DNA of 64,000 nt, taken from contig JAJTCH010000001.1 in the NCBI GenBank assembly GCA_021323225.1, forward strand, positions 83,408-147,407. The letters run 5' to 3'. A program made the translations under genes and the position numbers. Below, one piece after another: positions 8,735-17,532 of this stretch. This DNA is from Rickettsiaceae bacterium (lineage in GTDB: Bacteria; Pseudomonadota; Alphaproteobacteria; Rickettsiales; UBA1997). The notes under the pieces were generated by a model. The model worked only from the letters and a program-made list of their open reading frames with translations. It ran no database searches and was not told where the DNA came from. The stretch's first letter is position 1. Every line of letters begins with the position of its first letter.

Positions 8735-10505
8735 TTTCCAATTGGTCGATATAGGAGATTATTACATTTAAACCCTTTTGCCAAAAATCTCCTTTGCTGG
8801 CATCAAGGCCAAAAGGAGCGAGTAGATCTTTATGATGCAATGTTCCGCCTGCCTCAAGCATTTGAAAATATTTATCTTCAAAACCTTTTAAGCCGGATTG
8901 GTAAACTCCGTAAAGCGAATTTACCAAGCAATCACCAAAGGCATAGGAGTAAACATAGAATGGTGAATGGATAAAATGCGGAATATATGACCAGTAATAT
9001 TTATATTCTTCGTCAAAAGTAAAAATATCTCCCAAACTTTCTTTGGCGGATTCCATCCAAAACTGGTTTAGTTTTTCCACTTCTATCTCACCATTTTTTC
9101 TGGCGTCATGAACTTTTCTTTCAAATTCCAAAAAAGCAACTTGGCGCACAACGGTATTGATCATATCTTCCACTTTGCTTGCGATAATCAGCTTTCTTTT
9201 TTCAGAATTTTTTTCTCTTTTTAAAATTTCCTGAAAAGTTAATTGTTCGCCAAAAACCGATGCGGTTTCGGCTAAAGTTAAGGGAGTGCCAGCCATCAAA
9301 TAACCCTGTTTGGCGGATAAAATTTGATGCACCCCATGTCCTAGTTCGTGAGCTAAAGTCATTACGTCACGCACTTTTCCTTGGTAATTTAGCATCAAAT
9401 AAGGATGAACTGACGGAACCGTTGGGTGAGCAAAAGCGCCGGAATCTTTGCCATCTTTAACGCCGACATCAATCCAGTTATTTTCAAAAAACTTTTGTCC
9501 TAATTTTGCCAGTTTTGGTGAGAAGGAATGATAGGCGGAAGTGACGATCTCCTTTGCTTCATCCCAGGCAATAATTTTATTTTCTGCAGCAGAAATTGGT
9601 GCATTGCGGTCAGAATAATGCAGCTTTTTTTTGCCTAAAATTTTGGCTTTAATTTTGTAGTAGCGATGTGAAATGTCCGGGTAGTTTTTCTTCACGGTTT
9701 TAACCAAACTATCCACAACTTCATCTTCAATAAAATTGCTCAAATTGCGGCTGGAGATTGGTTTTTCAAAACCGCGCCATTTATCGCTAATATCTTTATC
9801 TTTGGCTAAAATATTGGTTATGTAAGCTAGAATTTTGATGTTTTTTTTCAGAGTTTCGCCAATTACTTTTGCTGCTTTTCTTCTGATTTTTTCATCTTTA
9901 TTGCTCATCAAGTCGAAAATCTGCGAGCAATTGAGAATTTTTTTATCATAAGAAAATTCAAGTCCGCCAAGAGTTTCATCAAAAAGACGACTCCAGGCAG
10001 CAGCGCCGGTTGAAGATTTTTCCAGCAATAATTTTTCTAATTCTTCACTAAGTTGATATTTTTTAAAAACCCGTACATCGCGCAAATAAGGCTGATAGCG
10101 TTGCAAATCTTTATTTTCTTTGATCAAAGCTTGAAGTTTTTTGTCTTCAATTTGATTAATTTCTAACTCAAAAAATATTAAAGCGCTGGAAATTTCATTT
10201 ATTTTTTCAGAAACATTTTGGTAAAAGCCGGTATCTTTCGGACTTTTCAAATTAGTGGCATAATTCAAGTAAGCAAAGCTGGAAATTTTGCCTAGGATCT
10301 CCGAGATTTTTTCATATTCCTTAATTGCTTTTGCTAAATCAGCGGCAGAAATTTTAGCTAATTTACCTTGATAATTTTTCTTAAATTTTTCTGCCAGATC
10401 AGCGCTTTTTTTAAAATCCTCATTAATTTTTGGGCTAGAAATCGAAGGGTAGAAGTCGCTTAAATCCCAGTTCGGAAGATTATTTAATTTTTTGTTTTTT
10501 GTCAT
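8727..10505 (-). CDS. pepF: oligoendopeptidase F (M3 family metallopeptidase)
   Basis: A 592-residue M3B zinc peptidase that cleaves short oligopeptides in the cytoplasm. The catalytic HEXXH motif is present as LAHELGHGVHQIL near residue 385, and the third zinc ligand region (TLAETASVFGEQL) follows. The length is normal for PepF. It is preceded by lpxB (12 nt gap) and overlaps the FAD protein downstream, so lpxB-pepF-FAD protein look like one transcript. There is no signal peptide and no visible Shine-Dalgarno. Confidence 0.95.
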   Translation of the reverse strand: MTKNKKLNNLPNWDLSDFYPSISSPKINEDFKKSADLAEKFKKNYQGKLAKISAADLAKAIKEYEKISEILGKISSFAYLNYATNLKSPKDTGFYQNVSEKINEISSALIFFELEINQIEDKKLQALIKENKDLQRYQPYLRDVRVFKKYQLSEELEKLLLEKSSTGAAAWSRLFDETLGGLEFSYDKKILNCSQIFDLMSNKDEKIRRKAAKVIGETLKKNIKILAYITNILAKDKDISDKWRGFEKPISSRNLSNFIEDEVVDSLVKTVKKNYPDISHRYYKIKAKILGKKKLHYSDRNAPISAAENKIIAWDEAKEIVTSAYHSFSPKLAKLGQKFFENNWIDVGVKDGKDSGAFAHPTVPSVHPYLMLNYQGKVRDVMTLAHELGHGVHQILSAKQGYLMAGTPLTLAETASVFGEQLTFQEILKREKNSEKRKLIIASKVEDMINTVVRQVAFLEFERKVHDARKNGEIEVEKLNQFWMESAKESLGDIFTFDEEYKYYWSYIPHFIHSPFYVYSYAFGDCLVNSLYGVYQSGLKGFEDKYFQMLEAGGTLHHKDLLAPFGLDASKGDFWQKGLNVIISYIDQLENE

Positions 10506-10517
10506 AAATGATTCAAA

Positions 10518-11684
10518 TTAAAAGAAGGATAATATTTTTTTAGCAGCTTTTTGAGATGGGCTTTCAGAGCTGCCAAGCCCCAAAATTTTTAAAACATCCT
10601 GAGCTTCATCAACTTGATTCTGGGCTGCTTGTGGGTTAGAAATCAGGTGTTCTGCTATTTCAGCAATTTTTTTAGCCTGGCAATTATCCTGCAAAAGTTC
10701 CGGTATTAATTCCCGATTTAAAATCAGATTAATTAAATTGGCGAATTTAATTTTGATTAATCTTTTTAAAACAGAGTGGGTGAGGGGATTGAGCTTGTAG
10801 ATTGTAATCATCGGCAATTTGGCGATGGCAATTTCCAGATTATTGGTTCCAGACTTAGCTATTGCCAGATTGGCTGCTTTAAATAATTCATATTTTTTAT
10901 CCTCATCAATCAATATCACTTTTGCGTTTAACAAGTGAAGATGGCTTTCAATAATCGGTTTGGTTTTTGCAATTACTGGCATTGCCACCACAAGATTTGG
11001 ATATTTCTGGGCAAGAATATTTATGCCACCAATAATTTCCGGAAAGATTCTTGTAACTTCTCCTATCCGGCTTCCGGCCATTGCACAAATCAGCAATTGG
11101 TCATCGGCAATATTATTTTGCTTACGAAAATCACCCGATATTTCATGGTTATTTTCAGTAATCGGATGGCCGATAAACAGAGTTTCTAACCCATGTTTTT
11201 CAAAATATGGTGGCTCAAAAGGCAGAATTGCTAGCAGCAAATCATAAATTTTAGCAATCTTCTTGGCGCGGCCGGGGCGGTAGGCCCAAACTGAAGGGGC
11301 AATTAAATGGGTTTTAATAATTTTGCTGTTGGGTAGAGAGATTTTGCCCAGCTTTTTTATAACCCGAAAGCAAAAATCCGGTGAATCGATGGTGATTACC
11401 ATTTGTGCACCGCTTTCAATAATAGCTTTTGCGGTTTGGTTGATTCTTTTTAAAAGTTTTGGAATATGTGGTGCAACCTCAACAAAACCCATAACTGATA
11501 ATTCATCAATCGAAAAAATTGAGTTCAGACCTTGCTCAGCCATTCTTGGGCCGCCTAAGCCAATAAACTCGACTTTTTTACCGGTTAGTTCTTCAGACTG
11601 GCTTTTAATTTCTGACATCAGCTTGCCACCCAGCAGGTCCCCCGAAGGCTCTCCGGCGATGATAAAAATTTTAATTTTGTCCAT
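10518..11684 (-). CDS. lpxB: lipid-A-disaccharide synthase
   Basis: A 388-residue glycosyltransferase (GT19) that joins UDP-2,3-diacylglucosamine and lipid X to form the lipid A disaccharide at the inner membrane. Typical motifs are IIAGEPSGDLLGGKLM at the N-terminus, SVWAYRPGRAKKIAKIYD in the middle and KSGTNNLEIAIAKLPMITIY near the C-terminus. It shows that the organism makes, or recently made, lipid A. The other lpx genes usually nearby (lpxD, fabZ, lpxA) are not in this window. An AGGA lies close upstream of the ATG, and the start is divergent from asd, with about 80 nt between them. Confidence 0.95.
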   Translation of the reverse strand: MDKIKIFIIAGEPSGDLLGGKLMSEIKSQSEELTGKKVEFIGLGGPRMAEQGLNSIFSIDELSVMGFVEVAPHIPKLLKRINQTAKAIIESGAQMVITIDSPDFCFRVIKKLGKISLPNSKIIKTHLIAPSVWAYRPGRAKKIAKIYDLLLAILPFEPPYFEKHGLETLFIGHPITENNHEISGDFRKQNNIADDQLLICAMAGSRIGEVTRIFPEIIGGINILAQKYPNLVVAMPVIAKTKPIIESHLHLLNAKVILIDEDKKYELFKAANLAIAKSGTNNLEIAIAKLPMITIYKLNPLTHSVLKRLIKIKFANLINLILNRELIPELLQDNCQAKKIAEIAEHLISNPQAAQNQVDEAQDVLKILGLGSSESPSQKAAKKILSFF

Positions 11685-11691
11685 TTCCTGC

Positions 11692-11720
11692 TTTACTTAA
11701 AGTGTTGTTCTGGCTAAAAT
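11692..11720 (+). promoter_or_regulatory. predicted sigma-70 promoter for asd operon
   Basis: TTTACT at 11692-11697 and TAAAAT at 11715-11720 are separated by 17 nt and followed at once by the GC-rich discriminator CCGCGC. The asd ATG lies 43 nt beyond the -10 box. Matches to consensus are 4/6 and 5/6. Confidence 0.5.
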
Positions 11721-11763
11721 CCGCGCTCCTCAAATCTTAGTAACTACAAATCAATTTAACAAT

Positions 11764-12777
11764 ATGCCAAGAAAAATTGCCGTTGCTGGCGCTACCGGAA
11801 ATGTCGGTCGTGAAATTCTATCAATTTTAGCGGAAAGAAAATTTCCTGTTGATCAAGTGGTTGCTCTAGCTTCCAGAAATTCTATCGGTAAAGAAGTTGG
11901 TTTTGGTAACAAGATCCTGAAAGTGCAAGCCCTAGAAGATTATGATTTTAAAGGAACTTCCATCGGTTTATTTTCTCCCGGTGGTTCTGTTTCTGCTGTT
12001 TATGCGCCAAAAGCTGCTGCGGCTGGCTGTGTTGTGATTGATAACACTTCTCATTTTAGAATGGATAAAAATGTTCCGCTAATTGTTCCGGAAGTGAACC
12101 CAGAAGCAATTGCCGGTTATAAAAAATCTGGTATCATTGCCAATCCAAATTGTTCAACAATTCAAATGGTTGTAGCGCTAAAGCCTTTGCATGATATTGC
12201 AACAATCAAGCGAATTGTGGTTTCAACTTACCAGTCAGTTTCCGGCGCCGGTAAAGATGCGATGGATGAATTATTTAGCTCAACTAAAAAAATCTATCAA
12301 AGCGAAATTGCTGAGCCAAAAAAATTCTCTAAACGCATTGCCTTCAATGTTATTCCACATATCGATGTTTTCATGGAAGATGGCTCCACAAAAGAAGAAT
12401 GGAAAATGAAAGTTGAGACCAAAAAAATCCTTGGTGAAAATATCGATGTTACTGCCACTTGCGTGCGTGTTCCGGTTTTTGTTTCTCACTCTGAAGCGGT
12501 TAATGTTGAGTTTGAAAAACCAATTACCGTTGCTCAAGCCAAAAAAGCTTTAGAAAAATCTGACGGTGTTTTGGTGTTGGATAACATTGCCGAGAATGGC
12601 TATGCCACTCCGGTTGAAGTGACTACTCAGGATGCGGTTTATGTTTCTCGAATCAGAAAAGATGATACTGTAAAAAACGGCCTGAATCTTTGGGTGGTTG
12701 CGGATAATTTAAGAAAAGGCGCAGCTCTAAACGCGGTGCAAATTGCCGAAATTTTGGTTCGCGATCATGGTTTATAA
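11764..12777 (+). CDS. asd: aspartate-semialdehyde dehydrogenase
   Basis: A 337-residue NADPH-dependent enzyme converting aspartyl phosphate to aspartate semialdehyde, the second step to diaminopimelate, lysine, threonine and methionine. The N-terminal GATGNVGREIL nucleotide loop and the catalytic cysteine in IANPNCSTIQMV (about residue 129) are intact. It acts after LysC (25898-27130) and before DapE (49103-50254), so the DAP route for peptidoglycan is likely kept. It is first in a tight plus-strand operon with the COQ9-family gene 18 nt downstream. No Shine-Dalgarno is visible before the ATG. Confidence 0.97.
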   Translation: MPRKIAVAGATGNVGREILSILAERKFPVDQVVALASRNSIGKEVGFGNKILKVQALEDYDFKGTSIGLFSPGGSVSAVYAPKAAAAGCVVIDNTSHFRMDKNVPLIVPEVNPEAIAGYKKSGIIANPNCSTIQMVVALKPLHDIATIKRIVVSTYQSVSGAGKDAMDELFSSTKKIYQSEIAEPKKFSKRIAFNVIPHIDVFMEDGSTKEEWKMKVETKKILGENIDVTATCVRVPVFVSHSEAVNVEFEKPITVAQAKKALEKSDGVLVLDNIAENGYATPVEVTTQDAVYVSRIRKDDTVKNGLNLWVVADNLRKGAALNAVQIAEILVRDHGL

Positions 12778-12795
12778 ATCAATCTCATTTAACTG

Positions 12796-13494
12796 ATGTT
12801 GATAGATTCCATCGAAAATAAGCAAAAAATTCTTCACCATTTTCTCGAGCTTTGTGTTTTGGATGGGTGGAATGATGGTGCATTGAGACAAGCTTGTGAA
12901 GATGCGGGAATTGATGTCAAATTACTGCCGCTAATTTTTGAAAATGGCTGTATCGATATTGCTGATTTTTTTGTCAGGGAAGTTGATGAGAAGATGAAAA
13001 AAGAAGCGGTGGCAATTGATTTTTCTCAGATGAAAATCCGCGATAAAATCAAAAATCTAGTAAAACTCAGATTAAAAATTAACGAAGAATATAAGCCTCA
13101 ATTAGCAAATTTAATCCATTTTTATCGCCAGCCAAAAAATCTTAGATTTGCTTTAACAAATTCCTATAAAGCTGCGGATTTAATGTGGAACTTGGCAGGA
13201 GATAATGCTACTGACTTTAACTTCTATACCAAAAGATTGATTCTGGCTAAGATTTATATCAGAGTCCTGATTTGCTTTGCTAGAGATGAATCAAGAGATA
13301 ACCAAAAAACAATGAATTTGCTGGATCAGGAAATAGAAAAAGTGATGAAATTCGGCGCTTTCAAACACAAGCTTAAAAATAATTTTGAAAAATTTGATGA
13401 TTGCCTTAAAAAGGCCGGTGAAATCAAAAATGATTTTTTTCAGGATCCAAAAAATCTTATTAAGAAACTGCCATTTTTCAGGCTATATAAATAA
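12796..13494 (+). CDS. COQ9 family protein (ubiquinone biosynthesis)
   Basis: A 232-residue protein with the COQ9 pattern: an N-terminal TetR-like helical part (ILHHFLELCVLDGWNDGALR, QACEDAGID) and the hallmark YKAADLMWNLAGDNATDFNF in the C-terminal domain. COQ9 proteins bind lipid and support hydroxylation of ubiquinone intermediates; in mitochondria COQ9 works with COQ7. The gene shares an operon with ubiH (15053-16237), which supports a ubiquinone role. COQ9 in bacteria is mainly alphaproteobacterial, so it also helps place the organism. Confidence 0.88.
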   Translation: MLIDSIENKQKILHHFLELCVLDGWNDGALRQACEDAGIDVKLLPLIFENGCIDIADFFVREVDEKMKKEAVAIDFSQMKIRDKIKNLVKLRLKINEEYKPQLANLIHFYRQPKNLRFALTNSYKAADLMWNLAGDNATDFNFYTKRLILAKIYIRVLICFARDESRDNQKTMNLLDQEIEKVMKFGAFKHKLKNNFEKFDDCLKKAGEIKNDFFQDPKNLIKKLPFFRLYK

Positions 13495-13514
13495 CAATTA
13501 ATAGTTAATCGCTT

Positions 13515-14276
13515 ATGAGTCTGACCCCAAATCACGTTGATGCAATATTATTTCTCACCTTATTTATTTTTGCTTTTCTGGCCTTTTTAAAAGGATTTAT
13601 AAGAGATTTTTTCTCGATGTTAAATCTAATTCTGGCCACTCTTGCTTCTTGTTTTATAACCCCCCTAATTTCCAAATTATTTGGTGGTGAAAGTTCTAGA
13701 ATTCTGGTTGATTTATCAATTAGTTTTATCGTGTTTGTGGTTGTCCTAATTGTCTGCTCAATTATCAGTTCAAAAATATCTGATCCACTATCTGAAAAAA
13801 TCCCCCGTATGGTAGACCAATCTCTTGGCTTTGGCTTTGGCTTTGTTAAGGGCTATTTGATCATCTCCCTAGTTTTTGCAATCTTTCTTGCCCTTTATCC
13901 GAATTTATCTTCCTCAAAAAGCAAATCTTCAAAAATTGGCCCTTCCTGGTTTACCAAATCAAGAAGTTATGATTTCTTTTATGTGGGGGCAAAAATGATC
14001 AAGCCTTTGGTCAATAACATGACCTCTCAAATTGAAGATAGCGCCAAGGATTATGAGCAGGACCGCGAGATAGATGAAGATAAGCCTGTAGAAGATTCAA
14101 TTTTTGATGGTCCAAAACTTTATAAGGAAGAAGATGTACATTCTCCAACTGAAAAAGATTCTAAGCCAAAAAATACCAATAAACCCACAGAGGCAAATAA
14201 AAAAGATGAAGATGCTGGCTATACCAAGCAGGAGCGGGAAAGGATGAAAAGACTAATTGAAATTATGAGTAATTAA
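13515..14276 (+). CDS. CvpA family membrane protein
   Basis: A 253-residue inner-membrane protein with four predicted membrane segments in the first 130 residues or so (starting FLTLFIFAFLAFLKGF) and the CvpA features KGFIRDFFSMLNL and GFGFGFVKGYLII. The last 90 residues are a charged, low-complexity cytoplasmic tail. CvpA was first linked to colicin V production and purF; its general role in the envelope is not settled. The gene is in the asd-to-ubiH operon. A short hexamer repeat (TTGGCT) encodes the GFGFGF stretch and stays in frame. Confidence 0.82.
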   Translation: MSLTPNHVDAILFLTLFIFAFLAFLKGFIRDFFSMLNLILATLASCFITPLISKLFGGESSRILVDLSISFIVFVVVLIVCSIISSKISDPLSEKIPRMVDQSLGFGFGFVKGYLIISLVFAIFLALYPNLSSSKSKSSKIGPSWFTKSRSYDFFYVGAKMIKPLVNNMTSQIEDSAKDYEQDREIDEDKPVEDSIFDGPKLYKEEDVHSPTEKDSKPKNTNKPTEANKKDEDAGYTKQERERMKRLIEIMSN

Positions 14277-14313
14277 TTTTTAACAATCTTTATTAACAAT
14301 TTTTTTTATTTTT

Positions 14314-15051
14314 ATGTTCAACCTTCAAGGAAAAAAAGCTTTAGTTACCGGCGCTAGTGGCGGAATCGGCAAAGAAATTGCCAAATCTTTAAGCGCTGCT
14401 GGTGCGGTTGTTGTACTATCTGGCACTAAAGAAGAAAAGCTGCGCGAAGTTGCCAAAGAAATTTCCGGTGAAAGCCACATCATTCCTTGCAATTTGAGCA
14501 ATATTGAAGAAGTTGAAGCTTTATTTGATAAAGCCGAAGCCGCTATGGGGCAGGTTGATATTTTGGTTTGCAATGCTGGTGTCACTAAAGATGGTTTAGT
14601 TTTAAGAATGAAAAATGAAGATTGGGACGAGGTTTTAAACATCAATTTAAAATCAACTTTCATTCTAAACCGCAACGCCATCAAAAAAATGATGAGAAGA
14701 AAATGGGGCAGAATCATTAATCTTTCTTCAGTGGTCGGAGTTAGTGGCAATCCAGGGCAAGCTAATTATGTTGCTTCAAAGGCTGGCATGATTGGCATGT
14801 CAAAATCATTCGCCATGGAAGTTGCTTCCCGTGGCATCACCGTTAATTGCATTGCCCCCGGCTTCATTGCTACTAATATGACTGATGTTTTAACCGACGC
14901 CCAAAAAGAGGGAATTTTATCTGCAATTCCTGCGGGAAAAATGGGTTCTCCTTCCGACATTGCTTCCGGCGCTGTGTTTTTAGCAAGTGAAGAAGCGAGT
15001 TACATCACTGGACAAACGCTTCATATCAATGGTGGAATGCTAATGGTCTAA
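14314..15051 (+). CDS. fabG: 3-oxoacyl-[acyl-carrier-protein] reductase
   Basis: A 245-residue short-chain dehydrogenase that reduces 3-oxoacyl-ACP with NADPH in fatty acid elongation. The cofactor motif TGASGGIGKEIA, the NAG motif (CNAGVTKDG), the catalytic Ser and YxxxK (NYVASKAGMIGM) and the C-terminal ITGQTLHINGGMLM are all present. These match FabG closely rather than a generic SDR. It is in the asd-ubiH operon with ubiH one nucleotide downstream; acpP and fabF, the common neighbours, are not here. The ATG follows a T-rich tract with no Shine-Dalgarno. Confidence 0.95.
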   Translation: MFNLQGKKALVTGASGGIGKEIAKSLSAAGAVVVLSGTKEEKLREVAKEISGESHIIPCNLSNIEEVEALFDKAEAAMGQVDILVCNAGVTKDGLVLRMKNEDWDEVLNINLKSTFILNRNAIKKMMRRKWGRIINLSSVVGVSGNPGQANYVASKAGMIGMSKSFAMEVASRGITVNCIAPGFIATNMTDVLTDAQKEGILSAIPAGKMGSPSDIASGAVFLASEEASYITGQTLHINGGMLMV

Positions 15052-15052
15052 T

Positions 15053-16237
15053 ATGACTAAGGATTTTGATATTGTAGTTATTGGTGGTGGCTTTGCTGGT
15101 CTTACTTCCGCTTTGTATCTGGCAATATCAAATCCACATCTTAAGATTGCTCTTCTAGAAAAATCTGACATTAAAAACCAAGACAAACAAAGAGATGGTA
15201 GGGCTTTTGCCATTTCCAGATCTTCGCTGGATATATTCAAAAAAATTGGTGTAGTTGATGCTATAGAGCAATTTGCTGGCCTGATTGAAGATATAAAAAT
15301 CGTTGATGGAAAATCGCCATTTTATCTAAATTTTGACGCTAACCAAAATTCTTCCGAAGGCTTATTTGGATTGGTGATTGAAAATTTCTACATCCATAAT
15401 GCCATGAGAGATGCGGCTCTCAGGCAAAATAATATTGAAATCATTTGTCCTAATTTTTATCAGGACATTGTTTTTGAGGCTTCTCGCACTCTTATCAAAT
15501 TAGATAATCAAAGAGAAATTGCCGCTAAACTAGTTTTGGCCTGTGATGGCCGCTTTTCTGCGCTTCGGGAAAAATTTAATATCAGAACTTTTCAGAAATC
15601 ATATCACCAAACGGCTTTGGTTTTTAATATTTTCCATGAAAAACCTCACCAAAATATCGCTTTAGAAAAATTTCTTCCTGATGGCCCATTTGCTGTTTTA
15701 CCGATGAAGGACGCGTTGCAATCATCAATTGTTTGGACATTAAAAACTGAGAAAGCGCAGGCGATCTCACAAATTGATGAAGAAAATTTCCTACATCAAT
15801 TGCAAAAATCTATGGGTGATTACCTGGGAAAAATAGATCTACTTACTAAGCCACTCAAATATGATCTTGATTTGGTGGTAGCCGATAAGTTTTATCATGA
15901 AAGGATAGCCTTTATCGGCGATGCCGCCCATAGTATCCATCCAATTGCCGGGCAGGGTTTTAATTTGGGGGTTGAAGATATAAAAACTTTAACTGATTTA
16001 GTCGCAGAATATTCCAAATGCGGCCTAGATATTGGCTGCGAAACAATGTTAAAAAAATACAACCGCTCAAGAAAAATCGGCGCTTATAAAATGATCGTCG
16101 CAACAGATGGTTTGAATGGATTATTCTCAAATAATTCTTTGATTCTAAAAATTTTGAGAAATGCCGGTTTGGGAGTGGTTGAAAAACTTCCGCCTTTGAA
16201 GAAATTTTTTATCAAAAATGCCGGCGGAAGCCAATAA
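15053..16237 (+). CDS. UbiH/UbiF/COQ6-family FAD-dependent monooxygenase
   Basis: A 394-residue flavin monooxygenase of the ubiquinone hydroxylase family. The N-terminal FAD motif (VVIGGGFAGLTSALYL), the DG motif (LACDGRFSALR) and the second FAD motif (FIGDAAHSIHPIAGQGFNLG) are intact. It hydroxylates the aromatic ring of a ubiquinone precursor at the membrane; which carbon (UbiH, UbiF, UbiI or UbiL type) cannot be set from sequence by eye. Alphaproteobacteria often use one broad enzyme for several steps. Last gene of the asd operon; 14 nt separate it from the convergent mscS gene. Confidence 0.9.
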   Translation: MTKDFDIVVIGGGFAGLTSALYLAISNPHLKIALLEKSDIKNQDKQRDGRAFAISRSSLDIFKKIGVVDAIEQFAGLIEDIKIVDGKSPFYLNFDANQNSSEGLFGLVIENFYIHNAMRDAALRQNNIEIICPNFYQDIVFEASRTLIKLDNQREIAAKLVLACDGRFSALREKFNIRTFQKSYHQTALVFNIFHEKPHQNIALEKFLPDGPFAVLPMKDALQSSIVWTLKTEKAQAISQIDEENFLHQLQKSMGDYLGKIDLLTKPLKYDLDLVVADKFYHERIAFIGDAAHSIHPIAGQGFNLGVEDIKTLTDLVAEYSKCGLDIGCETMLKKYNRSRKIGAYKMIVATDGLNGLFSNNSLILKILRNAGLGVVEKLPPLKKFFIKNAGGSQ

Positions 16238-16250
16238 TATAGTTGTTAAT

Positions 16251-17516
16251 TTAGTGTCGTCTAAGCACAACTTCTCTTTGTTGAGATGGAATATGGATGT
16301 TATTTTCTTTAAACTTTTCCAAAATTTTTAACATCACGTCATTTTTTGGACCCATTCTTCCCGCCACAACATCGGCCACCCAGAAATATGCTGTTACGTG
16401 CGCGCCATTATCGTTAAAACTGTCGATGAAACATTCCGCTTCCGGGTAACTTAAACATCTTGGATGGTCTTTAGCGCATTGCAAAATGATCTCGCGGGCC
16501 TTTTTTATGTCGGAGTCGTAGGAGATGAGAATTTTGATTTCTATGCGTCCGCGGTTGCTGTTGTAAGTCCAGTTGGTAACTTTTCCGGTGATAAAATCTT
16601 CATTTGGAACCATAATTTCCCTGCCATCAGTTGCTTCAATCAGGGTGTATCTGCCGCCAAAACGGGTAATGGTGCCATAGATATTGCCGTTATCAAGCTC
16701 AACTATATCGCCAATTTCTACTGATTTTTCCATCAATAAAACAATACCGCTGATAAAGTTGGAGGAGATTTTTTGCAAACCAAAACCGATACCCACACCG
16801 ATAGCACCTCCGATCACGGCAAAGGTGGTCATATCAACGCCAAAAACCCTTAAAACTATAATGAAGACGATGAAGTAAATTACGATATCGATAAATTTGG
16901 CAATGATACCTTTAGTGCTGGTTTTTAGATCTTTTTTGGAGAGATAAGATTTGGATTTACGAGAAATTACCCCGGAAGCCCAGAACACCACGGAAAGAAC
17001 TACAATGGCTTGCAAAACGGTGTAAATTGATATTTTGATTCTTCCGACATTAACATAAAAACTATCTAAAAATGAAACTGTTGGTCCATATAGATCTGCG
17101 ATATGTAAAATGATTGCGGGAATTAAGAAGAAACCAACCAGGTTAGCGATTGTGGTGCTATTGAATAATATTCTTAGGTAACGCAGGAATATAAAGATGG
17201 CAATCAGCTGAATTGTGGTTTCAAATAAAAAAATATTTTTGGAAAAGTTGGAGAATATAGCTGAACCAATTACTAGGGAAATTGCCATTAATACTGGTGG
17301 CAGAAGGGGGATATAATAACGTTGAGATAAATTAGTGGGCTTTACTCTCCTGTTATAATTAGGAAAAAAACTTTTTTTGATGAATTTGTAAAAAATAATT
17401 GCCGCTACAAGACAAATGATGACTGATATTGATTGCCAATAAAAATTGGCGGTAGTAAAGATTTTTTCAAGATTTTCTAAGACACTGTCTATTGACTTCT
17501 GGTAGCTGTTGTTCAT
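16251..17516 (-). CDS. mechanosensitive ion channel, MscS family
   Basis: A 421-residue membrane protein with about six membrane segments before the MscS pore and beta domain. The pore helix region (VIGGAIGVGIGFGLQKISSN) and the following FISGIVLLMEKSVEIGDIVE and GREIMVPNEDFITGKVTNWT are diagnostic. It opens under membrane tension to release solutes during osmotic downshock. The extra N-terminal helices make it longer than E. coli MscS (286 residues). It is downstream of the isocitrate dehydrogenase gene on the same strand with a 16-nt gap. Confidence 0.92.
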   Translation of the reverse strand: MNNSYQKSIDSVLENLEKIFTTANFYWQSISVIICLVAAIIFYKFIKKSFFPNYNRRVKPTNLSQRYYIPLLPPVLMAISLVIGSAIFSNFSKNIFLFETTIQLIAIFIFLRYLRILFNSTTIANLVGFFLIPAIILHIADLYGPTVSFLDSFYVNVGRIKISIYTVLQAIVVLSVVFWASGVISRKSKSYLSKKDLKTSTKGIIAKFIDIVIYFIVFIIVLRVFGVDMTTFAVIGGAIGVGIGFGLQKISSNFISGIVLLMEKSVEIGDIVELDNGNIYGTITRFGGRYTLIEATDGREIMVPNEDFITGKVTNWTYNSNRGRIEIKILISYDSDIKKAREIILQCAKDHPRCLSYPEAECFIDSFNDNGAHVTAYFWVADVVAGRMGPKNDVMLKILEKFKENNIHIPSQQREVVLRRH

Positions 17517-17532
17517 GTCGTTTTTAAGTTAT

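Noticed and set aside
13815..13850. Hexamer repeats (TTGGCT) in cvpA as a possible phase-variable tract
   Set aside because: The unit is a multiple of three, so a change in number would not shift the frame, and it encodes the conserved GFGFGF helix.
14325..14750. A 141-residue minus-strand frame over fabG
   Set aside because: It is a shadow frame; fabG motifs are complete on the plus strand.
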